The notes under the pieces were generated by a model, which had not been told where the DNA came from, searched no databases, and saw only the letters and a program-made list of their open reading frames with translations. 64,000 nt of DNA from NCBI RefSeq assembly GCF_945859685.1, contig NC_079149.1, positions 125,018,065-125,082,064 on the forward strand, read 5' to 3'. The stretch comes from Eupeodes corollae (lineage: Eukaryota > Arthropoda > Insecta > Diptera > Syrphidae). Positions 11,905 through 24,297 of this stretch are shown here, one piece after another. The translations under genes and the position numbers were made by a program. The number at the start of each line of letters is the position of its first letter. Within the stretch, counting starts at the first letter, position 1.

Positions 11905-12620
11905 TAGACTTTATTGTCCAATGGGGAATTATTTACTAATTACAATCAAATGGTTCAAAAACTTAATACTTTCTCCCGTTGTTGAAGAGTTGCCCATGCC
12001 GATGCCACTATTCATGAGTGGGACTTGCATCCAAGAAACTAGTAAACTTTCAGGACATGGTATGTTCACTACAGATCACCTCTTATATTCAATTTATATA
12101 TATATATGACATATTCGATATTGCCAAAAATGCTCCCAGGTGCTTAGAATTGCTCCGAAGGTGTAAAACATTTTTAACACCTTCTGATTTGGCTGTCAAT
12201 TACAAAGCCTTTAGTCGTTCAAGACTTAAATATAACTAAATAATAACTAGAACAATAACCCAAACAATAACATCACTGGAAATTTGCCTTAATATTTCAT
12301 GCATTTCGTAGTTCTGCAGTTCTAACGTTTTGTCGAATCAGCCATCCCTTATAAACAATTCAGCAGTAATACTCGCACTTCCAGGTATGTCCACCAGTTT
12401 AACCTTGATCTCAGTTTCAGACGTACTGACAAGTATAGATATTCTTTTTTTAACCGCACATCGAGAATGTGGAATGCTTAAACCAACTCTGTTTTTATCT
12501 ACCATTTTATATTCAAAACTTTAAGGCCAATGTGCTCCGATATCTAATCCTTAATCCTTCAAAATTTTCCTAAAGCTGGCACAGTGTTTGAACTTTAAAA
12601 ATGTAGGGTATTTATAACCC
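11905..12620 (+). pseudogene. LINE ORF2 3' part, same family as the copy at 63.6 kb
   Basis: Starts abruptly at the mariner end with DFIVQWG, matching DSIVQMEK in the copy near the window end. PMPLFMSGTCIQETSKL (about 11995-12045) parallels PLMPLSMGGTCID of that copy. Next are DIFDIAKNAPRCLELLRRCKTFLTPSDLAVNYKAF (about 12110-12215, typical of the thumb and connection region of fly LINEs) and a frameshifted stretch with TAHRECGML (relatives have RTSRMWNALP). The end, FKANVLRYLILNP-like, lies at about 12515-12560. A short 3' untranslated segment with CCCCTTGAATGCTTGAT follows to about 12633. The 5' two thirds of the element is missing. Confidence 0.8.
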
Positions 12621-12648
12621 CTTGAATGCTTGATAATTTTTGAAACTA

Positions 12649-13158
12649 AATGGTGATTTTTTAAGAGCTTGAGAACTTTTTTTTTTTAAAAACGCATAAA
12701 ATTTGCAAAATCTTTGCGTAAAATCTTCCATGTGGTCGAATAACACAAACCCAATTGCTGCGAACGGCGACGAATCGACATTTCACGGTCTTCAGCAACA
12801 CTCTCAGAAACAGACGCAATATTCTCTTCTGTACGCACAGTACGCATTCGTGTGGTTGGTTTAATGTCCAATAAAGTAAACTGAGTGCGAAACTTGGTCA
12901 CAATCGCATTAATTGTTTGCTCACTTGGTCGATTATGTAGACCATAAATCGGATGTAAAGCGCGAAACACAGTTCGAACCGAACACTGATTTTGGTAATA
13001 AAATTCAATGATTTGCAAGCGTTGCTCGTTAGTAAGTCTATTCATGATGAAATGTCAAAGCATACTGAGCATCTTTCTCTGTGACACCATGTCTGAAATC
13101 CCGCGTGATCTGTCAAATACTAATGCATGAAAATCCTAACCTCAAAAAAATCATACTT
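12649..13158 (-). mobile_element. Deletion derivative of a Tc1/mariner-superfamily element with both ends
   Basis: The right end in reverse complement (from 13158) reads AAGTATGATTTTTTTGAGG; the left end (from 12649) reads AATGGTGATTTTTTAAGAG. These are imperfect terminal inverted repeats flanked on each side by TA (12647-12648 and 13159-13160). The element is 510 bp. It contains the transposase N-terminus (listed separately) joined directly to the 3' terminal sequence around 12710-12725 (a TTTGCAAAATC/TTTGCGTAAAATC junction), so the central coding region has been deleted. It could still be mobilised in trans by a full-length relative, like a young MITE. Confidence 0.82.
12720..13045 (-). pseudogene. 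Transposase N-terminal region, truncated
   Basis: The ATG at 13045 opens a 119-codon frame starting MNRLTNEQRLQIIEFYYQNQ, followed by SVRTVFRALHPIYGLHNRPS, TLLDIKPTTRMRTVRT and SIRRRSQQLGLCYSTTWKIL. This is the paired helix-turn-helix DNA-binding half of an insect transposase family related to Tc1/mariner whose intact members are about 350 residues. The frame is intact to ILRKD, then runs into the element's 3' terminal sequence (FANFMRF), so the catalytic DDE/D domain is absent. An intact DNA-binding half without catalysis might act as a repressor if expressed; that is inference. The clean frame suggests it is one of the younger elements here. Confidence 0.85.
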
Positions 13159-13159
13159 T

Positions 13160-16100
13160 ATTTTTAAAATTAAGTGTTAGATTTTTACATCATACTATTT
13201 TACTTTTCGTTTCAAGACTATACAAGATTTTTAAAATCGGTCAAAAATTCAAAATATTATTTGTTGAAACCTGAATTGAGAAAAGAATATTTTTTGAAAA
13301 CAACTTTTGTTCTATAAAAGTACCAGTGTTTTTTTGGCATTCTATAAATAATATAGTAGAAAACCCATTGGCAGTAGGCAGATTTTCGTATTTAAAAATT
13401 GGTACAAGTGAAAGAAGACCTGTCAGAATAATAATAATAAGAAAAAAAAATGGAAATAGAAGACAGTTTTGTAAAAAACAAAAGTTAAAATAAACTACAG
13501 CAAAAAACAAACTAAAACTAATAAAATGGACATTTTTCAAGAAGAAGCGTTAAGAAAACATCTGTAAAACATCTGAGCTTGAAGGTTGCCCCAATTCTGT
13601 ATATAACTGAATCAATTTAAAATGAGCTTAATTCAAATCGATTCCGGTCGGGATCGGAGTCGAGTCGAGTCCAAATTTGTGAAGAAAAACCTGTGTGTAG
13701 GAGTGGAGTTGGTTTTACAGATAATGCATTATGGTCTGTTTATTTGCATGTTTGTGTATAAGAAATATGGTTTAATCAAATTAAAACAACAACAAAATTG
13801 CCCATGGTGTAGGTAGCATATTTTTATATGATGCAGAACCATTCAGTTCTTCATTGTTTAACACGAATCAAACTATCTCAATTGCATTTCATAAGAAACA
13901 TCGAAACACCATTTGCATTTTAGAAAGTGCTTTCAAACTTAATCATTTTTAAATCTTCTTGTGCGGTGGAAACACCAAAAAGATTAATTTTTTCTAAACT
14001 GACATAAACCTTTGGTGGAATCATAGCAAAACTTTATTATCTTTTCTATTGTTTTCTCTAGCAAAATATGCCCACTGTAACAGATCGATTTTTTTCCCAA
14101 TGGAAAACTCATGATTTCAAATGCACAACCACTCAACGAACACAGCTATCGAGATACAAATTCCAATATTAATCGTACCAACATTTGATAAAGATCACAT
14201 AAGATTAATTCGACACTCAAAGAATTGTCAAAAACCCATCCCTAGTAAGATTCTTCTCTAAATTTTATCGGCAGTATTCATACTGCGGATATTGTTTTTA
14301 ATATTTGTGTAAAATCCTACTATACTATTGATAAATTTTCCAACAAAACACGGGTAGTATCAAAAAGTAGATCACTTCACTAGTAGCACTAAGCAAAGCA
14401 AACTTTAACAGATTTTGTAAAGTTAAAAAGTCGATAATACACAGTATGGTGCAAACTTTGTTTTATTTAAATTTAAACATAGAATGTACTTAATGACACA
14501 CCCTATAAAAAGAGAATAATCAATCTTTAGTTGAACAAACAAAAATTGAACATGTTTTAACTGCATTCTCCTCCTCAAAAGATTTTTCATGTTTAAAAAT
14601 GTATTAAGAATTCAACGAATAAAAAATTTCTTTAAAAATAGTTCTAGAAGACTGCAACAAGAAATGCAAACATTTTTAAGCCCTTCAACTTTGCCATATA
14701 AGTTTAGAATAAATGTACAAACTTTCAACAAAGACATAAATTCAAAACTACGACACCTTTTAACTCCTAAAGAAAGGAAAGGTATACATGTTCTTCTGGG
14801 TCCTCGCGTTACCATCGCGTGTCGTCGTTTCTTTCTATGAATTATAGCAACGAAAAAATAATTCAAATAAAACGCAGGACCATTAAAATCCCTTGCATAT
14901 CCCATTATCTCAATATGTGTTTCCTGTCAGTTTTAAATGATGCATTGGAATGCTCTTCTATACCTATACCCAAATCCTGGTCTTATAGCAAAGGTGTATC
15001 TCCATTTAAGCAGACCCAATATCTACAGCTACCCATGCATACTATAGTTAGAGCAACAAATCAGTTAAAACTATTTTTCATTCTAAAAGGTGTACTTAAA
15101 AACCTCGTATATAGCTTTTAAACGTTTACTACTCTGATGGGCTCCTCTCGCCAACAGAACAGAGTATAGCACATAGTGTTAAACCAAGTTTTTATAGCAT
15201 ATCACAGGTAATCGTACAAACATCGCCATATAAATGCAAATTGAATCTATTTTAATGGTTGTACTTAAAAATTTTATAGGAGAGATTTTTTAGTTTTTTA
15301 TTTGTTTGAATATAGAAAATATTGAAATAGTGTAGAGTTCAACGGAAACAGAAGGTGGCCATTAAAACAATAATTTATCAATTTTGCGTTTAAGTAGGGG
15401 CTATAGACATACATTGGCGATTTAGGCTTCGGGCATATTTTATACACTTTATTGGTTCTGATCAAATGAGTGTGATAAGTGGTTATTGGTTATAATATGA
15501 ATAAGAGCTTTTTACGCACATATCTATAGATAAGGTGGCAATAAAATTTAATGCTACGATTTAGATTTAAGAGAATATTTATATTCAATTATGTGCGCTT
15601 TTTATGGAATGTTATATAGAAAGGTGATAATTATAGGGTTACCCGTTTCGTACCGATGCCATATTTCCACCCCATTTACCTCCATTTCTTTGTGTTGGGG
15701 ATTCATTTTTCTGGTGTCTTGACCTTTTGTCTTTGTTTTTTTCTTTTCCCCTTTGTCAAAATGTACAACTCAAGATATCAATCTAAAATTTAGTATAGAA
15801 GTTTAAAAAGGTGATTTCGGCTATTGTCCGTCTGACTGTTTGTCTTTTCTTCTAGAGCCCAAGCCATTTGATCCATTCAGTTGAAACTTTGGAACCAAGG
15901 ATTTAAATAGGTCAAAAATAACAGTTGTCTTCCTAAACTTTGTTTGATCAAAAACCCAAAATTCAAATTATCTCAATACTGTTTTAAGGAACAGTCTCTA
16001 AACTATTTTATTTTTAACTTGGCTTCTATCAATGTCAAAATATATATTTTTTTGAATAATAATAAGAGTATTAATAAAATGATGTATGACAATGGAAAAG

Positions 16101-16300
16101 TTTACTATTTGGTAAATAAACTGTCAAATTTTGTATGAATAATTATTTACACAATTTGGTAAAATTTGATAAACTTAACCAAACGTCTTTGTGACGTTTA
16201 AAATTAAGCATGTTCAGAAATATGTTAGTTGTGTTGTGTTACCATCGCATTGAGATAAGTTACGAATAAAAGTTGTAAATAAAAACGTAGTTATTTCGAA
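13160..16300. other. AT-rich stretch, no supported gene
   Basis: No gene or element recognised over about 3.1 kb. Open stretches at 14589-14840, 14612-14905 and 14819-15121 (83 to 100 codons) overlap on both strands, lack motifs and are probably chance. A GAGTC-rich pentamer patch lies at about 13655-13672. The sequence 14430-14515 (AATACACAGTATGGTGCAAA and a terminal-looking ACACCCTATAAAAAGAG) could be a transposon edge, but I found no partner. Confidence 0.5.
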
Positions 16301-16870
16301 CAAACAAAAGAGGCTGGGATGTGACCCACACTGATAACTTCCCATCCCGTCTGTCGATTTGTCTTAAGAATTCCAAATCTAATAAGGTTTGTACGCTTTT
16401 GTTTAGAAAAGGTGTTTTGCTAAAAAAGTTGTCAATTGAATTATGTATTCTAAAAAAATTAAAATGAATGGCAATATTTTGCATGGATTAAATAGATTGA
16501 TTTCAAAATCTATTTTTGTTAACGAGAATTTTAGTTGAAGCCCAAACAAATACAAATTAGATGAATGAATACTAATCAGCAGCGTTGTAAAGACTGCAGA
16601 CTTTAATGCATTCAATTAAGTAGAAGTTAATTAAATAATTTTTTGAATATAAGTTAATACTGCGACTGGGAAATTTTTTTAGCAGCCAGTACAGTACTGA
16701 CTTGGCAGTTCAAAAAAGCAGTTAATTGACTAAAAGTTAATTAACTACAGACGTACTAACATACGTACACACGCATGAACAGACATCTTTCTAAAAATTT
16801 CTATTTAGACTCTAGAAATATTCAATTTGATAAATCTGACCGATTACAATGACTTCTTTTGGCAAGTTAA
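16301..16870 (-). repeat. Dispersed repeat family, copy 2 (internally shortened, both ends)
   Basis: Minus-strand copy. The 3' end (16306-16350, reverse complement) reads GACGGGATGGGAAGTTATCA, then GTGTGGGTCACATCCCAGCCTC and a short T-run. The body next to it matches the 45.6-45.7 kb part of copy 5 (GACAACTTTTTTAGCAAAAC-like; TTTTGAAATCAATC). The 5' end (about 16750-16870) matches the head of the 24 and 44 kb copies, with the variable TACGTACGT-like patch and GATTTTTAGAAAG. The central 175-bp units are mostly missing, leaving about 570 bp. Confidence 0.75.
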
Positions 16871-17858
16871 AAACTAGGACGTTTACATTTTCTAACTTTA
16901 TTTGCATTTATTAATTGTATCGGAAGTAATGGAAACCATTTAATTTTACGATTCCAAAAATTTTAGTTGAGCTCAATTCGTGATCACTATTCACTTCCAT
17001 ATACAGTAACGGCTGCCTTCTGCATTTTATTTTGGAAGATACAAAAATCTGCATTTCGAAAATATTACGCTTAATAGTCAAAAGTTATCGAAAGCAGATT
17101 TTATAACCAACGAAAAAATTTCCAGGTGAACAGCCAATTTCTTTTGAGCGGGAACGTTGTTCACTTCTGAAGGAAAGCTTTTAAAATTTAAGGCTTTCCC
17201 AAACCATCGCCATATTTTGTATTATTGATGTTTGGTACATTGCGTTGGTTTGACAAAACTATTTAAAACCATCTTTGGAATATTTTCCTTTCAGCTGTTA
17301 GCTTGATACTTATACTGTTCAGCCTCAAGCTTCAAAATCGTTTCAATAAAATTCAAAACATTCAGCTTCAATATTTCGTTGTTTTTGGAAAGGTCTGAAT
17401 TTAAAAGTTACTCCGAAATTTAAACACGTTTATTTATCACACACCTGACCTGTCAAATAATATTTTGACATTTTATTCTTTTTGATAATAAAAGTTAGTA
17501 CTTTGATTTTTTTCTTTCTCCATTATTTCTAAGAAAGCGCGTCTCTTAAGCTGTCCTTCTACTGCGAAAATAGTTCTGGGGCAATATCCAGATTCGTTTG
17601 CATATATTGATATTATGGAAAAAATCACACACCAAAATCCAGCGGGATACAAGTTTTCCACTAAAATCGATTTTAATTTAAATATTTAATGCTTTTGAAC
17701 TTTTCTTTAAGAATTCCAAAACAGTGTTTGATTCTAATGAGGTATTTACTGAATTTTTTTTTTGATCCAAAGACATGTCGGTTGAATTTTCTCCGAATGG
17801 AGCCACTTCCCAAACTATTCTTCTCCCGTCCAAAAATATTCTTCTTCTTTTGATGAGT
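16871..17858. other. AT-rich stretch, nothing recognised
   Basis: No coding signal or element end seen. Short open stretches at 17473-17661 and 17673-17897 have no motif, and the latter overlaps the SINE. Confidence 0.5.
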
Positions 17859-18058
17859 AGTACCCGTGACATGATAGTTATTGCGTTCAACTGTCATACC
17901 AGAAGTCTTGGAATCGATCCCCGCATATTTTTTTTATTATTTTTTTTTTTTGACGAGGAATTGACAAATTCTCCAAGTAGAATTCTTGTCATGAAAAGTG
18001 ATTTCTGAAATATGCCATCTAATTCGGCTTAAAACTGTAGGTCCCCTCCATTTCTGAA
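17859..18058 (+). repeat. tRNA-derived SINE, copy 1 (3' truncated)
   Basis: Begins GTACCCGTGACATGATAGTT (degenerate A box), then GTCTTGGAATCGATCCCCGC (B-box-like GGAATCGATCC) about 45 bp further. A T-rich segment, GACGAGGAATTGACAAATTC, CTTGTCATGAAAAGTG and TAGGTCCCCTCCATTTCTGA follow. All these blocks occur in the same order in the copies at 37.6, 43.7 and 51.3 kb. The GTTGCGCCACC 3' part is missing. Confidence 0.75.
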
Positions 18059-18915
18059 ATATGCTTCAGCTTAAGTAATGCATTGAAGACGTTTTTAGTG
18101 CTTTTTAAGAAGTTGTTAAATGAACAAACATATTTTTGAAAAGTTCTTGCAAAGTTTTATCAAACCAGTTCAATAACCTGGATTGTTCCACCATCAACAA
18201 ACAAAAATAAGCTTACAATTTATGCAACTGTATTTCCTTAATCCTTAAACCCAACCAATATAGAACAATACTGTCAATATTTTTGAAAAGACTCTTTCGA
18301 TATTGTAACGAAATCGCGTGACCAGTCGAGCATTGCATTTTCTATGACAATAAAGTTTAGAACCTAAAATCTGAAGCACTGTCACCCTAGTGAACAATTT
18401 TTTAAAGCAAAGCCCACACTCAATAACAGCTTTTCAAATTCTCAGAACCTCCTTCGGTTTAAAAAACATATGCAAAATGACTGTTTCTTTGGAAGAACTA
18501 ACGACAAAAAAATTGACAGAAATTGATTTCTCCGAACTGTGTGAACAACATTAAATAACTTTGATGATGATCCACCTGCTCAGTGCTCACATAGTGTCCA
18601 GGTCACATGCACCACCACCTCATTAAGTATTCTCAAAACGCAAAAGTGATGCCTTGCCTTTTGACCATAATATACCTAATATTAGTAGGTTGCACTTTAT
18701 ACTTATAGCCTATAAAGTCTAAGCACTGATGCAATGTACTTTGTTCAACATACGAGTATGTATATCGAACGCGATACAAAAGCTCTGTGAGGCTCATCAG
18801 GTCATATAGTCAGAGCCATAGTCGTATATATAAACGTCAACCGCATTCAATTAAAAATTAAAAAGCCAAACACACCCCCAAGTTAATTGCAGAGATTTAT
18901 TAAGGTTCTACATAT

Positions 18916-18994
18916 AGACGAGGACGAAGGACGATGAGGACGATGAGGACGATGAGGACGACGAGGAGAACTATGACTATGACGACACTGACAC
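18916..18994. repeat. (GACGATGAG)-type microsatellite
   Basis: Imperfect tandem units of GACGATGAG/GACGACGAG, giving runs of D/E codons on one strand. It is the densest of many such tracts in the window. Confidence 0.85.
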
Positions 18995-19404
18995 AACTTG
19001 ATGTAGCCTCCATAGCGCTGGTAGCTCCAACCCCCAACCCCAAGCTGCCATATTTTTTTTGTTTGCTTTTGTTTTGCAAACTAGCTGGGTATAGTAAATC
19101 AAAATAATTTCTTTCATTTTGCCTGTTCCGGGAAAATAATAATAATGAAAACATATTGAAGAGGAAGCGCGCATGCAAAAAAGGAGGAGGCTAGAACTCC
19201 GAGGATGGTAATGGTGATGGTGAGGATAGAATAAAAATATACCAGTCTACAGCCGATGGCTATTTTCGTCCTAGTTTCGTCGTCGTTGTCGTAGTTCGTC
19301 CTGGTGTGCTTGTGATGTGAGTCCTCTTAGAGTAGGTATAGGTAGTTCTCTGATGCCTCCTGTGCTGACTCTGACTCTGACTCACACTCTAATGGCTATT
19401 TTCT

Positions 19405-19458
19405 TTCATCGTCGTCAACGTCGTGGGTGGCGTCTTCGTCACCATCATCGTCGTCGCG
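19405..19458. repeat. (GTC/ATC)n trinucleotide tract
   Basis: Interrupted TCGTCGTC and CATCATCGTCGTC units, the opposite strand orientation of the 18.9 kb tract. Confidence 0.75.
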
Positions 19459-20934
19459 TATCGTTGTAGTAATTCGTCCCTTCTCCATTTCCATTATTTT
19501 TCTCCTATATGAGGCCCTTGTTCCTGATGGTCGTCCTGAAGGAACAACGAAGGAACGCGCTTGGATATGGTGTGATGTAGCTGGTTCTAGAATGGTTTTG
19601 GTTCTGGTTCTGGTCCCGTTTTGTTTTGGTTTGTGAATGAATAATGAATGCATAATGGAAAGTAGGTGGCAGTAAGAGTGGTTGGGTGCTTTGTTGTTGT
19701 GGTGGCAAACAGTCATTTTCAAGCTGCTGCTTTTTTTTGTTGTTGTTTCTTCTTCTTCCTTGAGAGTAGGGAATATTCCTACAAAGCACCTCCATTAGCG
19801 CTTTGGAGTTTAGAGAGTTTTGCTCTGTCCTGTCATGAACAGAAATTCACAACTCTATATATACCCAAACCCAGGTTCGCGTCCTTCGTCCTTTTTAACA
19901 TTTTTGTTGTTGCCGTTGTTGTTTGTTTTCTTTGTTTTGTGTGTTTTGTTGTGTTTTTATTTAAAACGAGTTTAAAACTAAGGAAGGTGTATTGTGTTAG
20001 TGAGAAACGTCAAATTTGAGCATTCAGAAGAGTTGCAATAGTTTAATGGGAAGACTAGGAGGAGGATGAGAGGTGGAACGAATAGGGAATAAATAATTTC
20101 ACCAAAAATAGAAAAATAGTTTTGAGTAGCTTTATTTCCTTATAGATGCTTTCCAGATTGAAAAATATGGATAAGTGGTTTCTTATTTTTTTGAAGACAT
20201 GGAAAGGACATTCTGACAGGTTTTACTATTTTTCTTTTATTATTATTCTTTTTTCCGTCCATTTTAACATTTCGAACTTTGAAAGAAAAATACATCGGTG
20301 CCTCAATCCTAAAGTTTGAAGTCCTCGAGTTCTAAAAAGTCATACCATTGTCCTATTTAAAAAAAAATCTCTGGAAAGCGAAGAATATTAAGTTGTTGAC
20401 GAGGTCAAATCACAAGATCCCGATAAGAAAGACACTGCCATAGGTTTTAGAGCTCCGAGTAAACAGTAGACCAAAAGTTATTTGGTTCTGGTGACTTTCC
20501 TGGAGAAGTTTATCCTGCATCCGAGCAATCTCTCTAAACCTTTGAAATGATTAACTAAAATTGAAGTTAAATTTATATGGAGATCTAAAAAAGATTATGC
20601 GTTTGAAGAACTTAGAACCTAATTTTAAAAAATTTCAAGATTATTGTGATTAAGTTTGAAATTGTTACGGACCTTAAGCCATTTGCAGCCAGGCCATATT
20701 CAAACTACCGTATACAAAATTCCTAACTTGTATTCTGAACATATTGGAAGCAGAAAACAAAAGTACGGTTGGCAACTATCGATCAAGATGTTGAAAATCA
20801 CGTGAATAATGCTTTGATTGTCAAAACGATCTATAAATCCAGTTCTAATTGAAAGACACCAATTCTCTTCCTTTGTCAAAACCATGTTTTCGTTTTGGCT
20901 ATCATAAATTACTGTTAGCGGTACCATGAGTTAA

Positions 20935-21345
20935 GGTCTATAAGAAAAATCGGCACAAGTGCTGTTATAGAATTACTGGCCTCAACTTGAACACTTCGCC
21001 GGAGATGAGGCCTGCCTTTTCTTCTTGTTTCCTCAGGCTTGGCGTTGTTCATTCGCTGGACATGCTCTAGCCATCTTAAGTGTCGTACACGCAGTTTTTT
21101 ACCAGTAGCAGAATCGACTCTATTTGAATTTTTCTCCTCGTTAATGTTAATAACCATTTTCTTCGCCAGAGTCTTCTGGTGGCTTCAAAGGTTTCGGTTG
21201 AGTTAACGAGCATTTTCCAACGTCATCGTGATAAGTCGTATCAGGTTGTTAGGAATACCAAAACTCCTTAAAATGGCAATGTATAGTTCGTTCCTGTCTA
21301 CACTGTCATAAGCTGCTTTAAAATCGATGAAAAAATGGTGTGTTT
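20935..21345 (-). pseudogene. RTE-type LINE RT fragment, internally deleted
   Basis: From 21345 downwards the minus strand encodes HHFFIDFKAAYDSVDRNELY (RT motif A with catalytic D, about 21345-21285) and FGIPNNLIRLITMTLENAR (about 21265-21210). It then jumps to the C-terminal block GKKLRVRHLRWLEHVQRMN and RRKGRPHLRRSVQVE (about 21100-20980), found at the end of RTE-like ORF2. The YADD domain between them has been deleted. Remains of at least two domains in the correct order support one decayed copy rather than chance. Confidence 0.8.
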
Positions 21346-24297
21346 CGATAAATTAAACATGTCCGACAGTATTTAAATCATAAATAAAATAATGATAACT
21401 TTAAATGGCCACTTAAAGAGATTTTAAGGAAGAAATCAAAAATCTTAGAAACCGTTTTTACTAAGAAGAAATGGAGTTCAAGTTTTTCCAAATTTAAATC
21501 TTGTTTAAAAATGTTGTGGATAACATATGTAATTGAAATGTATATTAAATTGACCTTACAAGATTTACACCTAAAACCTCAATTATTAGGATTCAACTTA
21601 AAGGATGTGCTGGAATATATTTTGAAAGCAATATATGTTTAAACCTTAAACAGTTTTACAACTCACTGAAAAAGACGCTTAAAAGTTTGGTATAAACAGT
21701 TATTAATTGGTAAGCTTAATGCTCAACACTTTTCGTCTGAAAGCAGGAACTTTAAATAATTATACTGAGGCGCTATCTGAAGAAGGTGCTGACACATAAA
21801 CATTGTGTTGGCTGACAAACTTTAATTCAATTCCAATTTGTCTTAAAATGTCAGCTATCAAATTTTATTTTCTAGGTTTTCGAACTTTTCGACACAATTT
21901 CAATCATATTAAATTGTTTGTAGGTTTCGGTGAAAAAGCTTACTTCCAGATAAGATCTAAAAATCTCTTTTATTCGAAAACTCTACAAGTTCTGAAAAAA
22001 TACTTGTCGATTTCTTTGGATTTTCTAAGACTTTTTTTTATGTACACTCCATTTATTGTAATAAATATTGTCAGTTGATGAAGTTTAAAAATTACCAAAA
22101 TCAGAATTTTTCGAAACATTAAATCGCTTTTTTCAAGTTTTTAATGTTTCTTATTCGAGAAAAACATGTCAATTGATTTTTTATAAAATTCAAGAAAGTG
22201 TTTAAGCACAATGATAAAATAAAATCTCTCCGAAGTTAAGATCATTGCTTTTTTTCAAAATATTCGAGTCAAAAAACAGTTTTTACCATTTTTTGGTAGT
22301 ATTTTCTGTTAAAAAAACTATCAATACGTTTTTTATATCAATTATTTGAAAATAATATGATATTGAAATGTTGAGTACTGACAGAATTTTCCATTTCAAA
22401 AATCGGGCCGATTCAACTAACATTTCCAATGACAATTAAAAATTGAAAAGTTACATGTTACGGTACTGACATTTTATGTACCGCATATTCATTTACATAA
22501 TTAAAATATTAAAATTGAATTTTAAATATTATAAAATATGAAACCTATAACTGTGCCCTTAAGGTGACTTTTTTTTCATAATCATATCTATCTGCATACA
22601 TAATGGCGGTTGAGGATGACGATGACTTTTTTTTATGCCTTTCCCGCAGTCATCGTCGGCGGCCATAGCCTCTGAAGACGAGTCTCTATCTATCTCTGGA
22701 CATAGGTATACAATTTTAAAAGTATCCTTGTACAACAATCACCTTCGGGGCATTGTTGAGATTCTATGTATTTTATTTCTTTAAACAAAAAAACACAAAC
22801 AAAAATCTAAGAACAAACTGTTTATGTTTTACTCTTCAAGGCGTTTTTCACTTTTCTTCTCCCCCTTCATCATAAAGTGTATCCATCCATTCCATATAAC
22901 ATATGTACAGTTAAAAGTGTGGATATAGAGCAATTTTAAGGATGGATGTCCTTTGCGCTTATGTATATAATAATACCAACAATATTTTCGCCCGTTTGTT
23001 TTTTTAGGGTTAATGCCCATTTACAATGAAGTGCGGCATATACCATTTTAGAGGAGGGAAAAATGGCACTTTTGTTGTTGTTGTTGTCATTGTTATATTA
23101 TAAAATATATATTCTTATTTTCTGACGCGTTCAGCATGCTTTTGAATTTAAAAAAAAAAAAGTAAAAATAAAAAATATAAGTCAAGATTTTTGTATACAT
23201 ATATTTTCATTGAAAAGTGCAAGTCCATTGGAGTTTTTGAAATGGAAAACGGGAAGAACGAAGAAGAAGTCAGATATGTAGAAATGTTTTGAATCTTTTG
23301 TTTGGCTGATATGTTGGGGGTGTTTATCAAGATATATAGAAACACAAAAGATGCGGGGGTGTGTAGTGTAGCACGTATATACACTCTACATGTGGGGTGT
23401 GTGTGTTCATCAGGATTAGAGGTGTGATGATGATGAGGGCTTTGGATCTGGATCTGGATATGCTATCGCAAAAGTTTTCTCACCTCCGACTACGATTATT
23501 ATTATAAGCATCATGGTTGATGCAAACTCGCAAAACAACTTAAATCAGGGTATTGAGAACTATACGAGTTGAAGTTGGTATAGCTGTCGTTACCTACACA
23601 ATATTCATTTACTTTTGTGGGTTGGGTTTAACTTTAGCATCAGGAGTATTTGTATTATGCAAATCTCAGTTCTTGAAGGTGGTTATATTCTCAAGTTGTG
23701 TGCGGGGAGGTATGTTTTTATTTTACTACTGCGATGAGAATTTCTTATTTTTTAAGCTTTTCAACTTTAAGGATTTAAAAGTTTAATCTAAACAATTTAA
23801 GTATGCAACAGAAAACTTATTTCCTTGGAGATCTTTAACAGATACTAGAAAAAAAACACACCAAGAATTAAATCAAGAAAATTCTTAAATTTGTTTAAAA
23901 GTCTTTGTTGGGGTAGGTAGTGAAAAATATGTTTTTTCGTGATTGTGTTCATAAGCGCACAAATTTACGTAAGATACGAAAAAAAATGTCATCCCTAATT
24001 TGATCATACTCTAAGTCACAAATTTTACATTTGATACTCAAAACATTTTTTTGTCAAAAACCTAAATCCGTTAACCAAAATTTCCATAAATTAAAATTCC
24101 GAAACTAAAAAAAACCCTAAAACTTAAAACTTAGAAAACCGAATTAAAATTATTGAAAAAATTATATGAAATGAAAATCTTGGATTTTCGGAACCAAATG
24201 TTTTCGTTAATCTGGATTTTGGAGTTCAGGATAGCGACTATTGCATGTCAAATTGCATTATTTTAGATTTTTTAATTTTCCACTGAAGTTTTTTTTT
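21346..24297. other. AT-rich stretch, no supported gene
   Basis: No gene recognised. Holds short GAC/GTC tracts around 22612-22680, a TTG run at about 23072-23090, and a long A-run near 23150-23162. The plus-strand open stretch 21803-22078 (91 codons) and others have no motif. Confidence 0.5.

Larger units (their letters stand above)
18059..20934. other. Non-coding stretch with a microsatellite-rich core
   Basis: No gene recognised. From about 18.9 to 20.0 kb the sequence is less AT-rich and crowded with GAC/GTC-type trinucleotide tracts (18916-18994, 19263-19300, 19405-19458), TGACTC repeats at about 19366-19385, and TTG/TTC runs at 19730-19765 and 19900-19960. Open stretches here (up to 117 codons at 19666-20019) are produced by these repeats and are not taken as genes. 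Region 20.0-20.9 kb shows nothing recognisable. Confidence 0.55.

Noticed and set aside
14430..14515. Possible transposon terminus around AATACACAGTATGGTGCAAA
   Set aside because: No inverted partner, target duplication or second copy found in the window.
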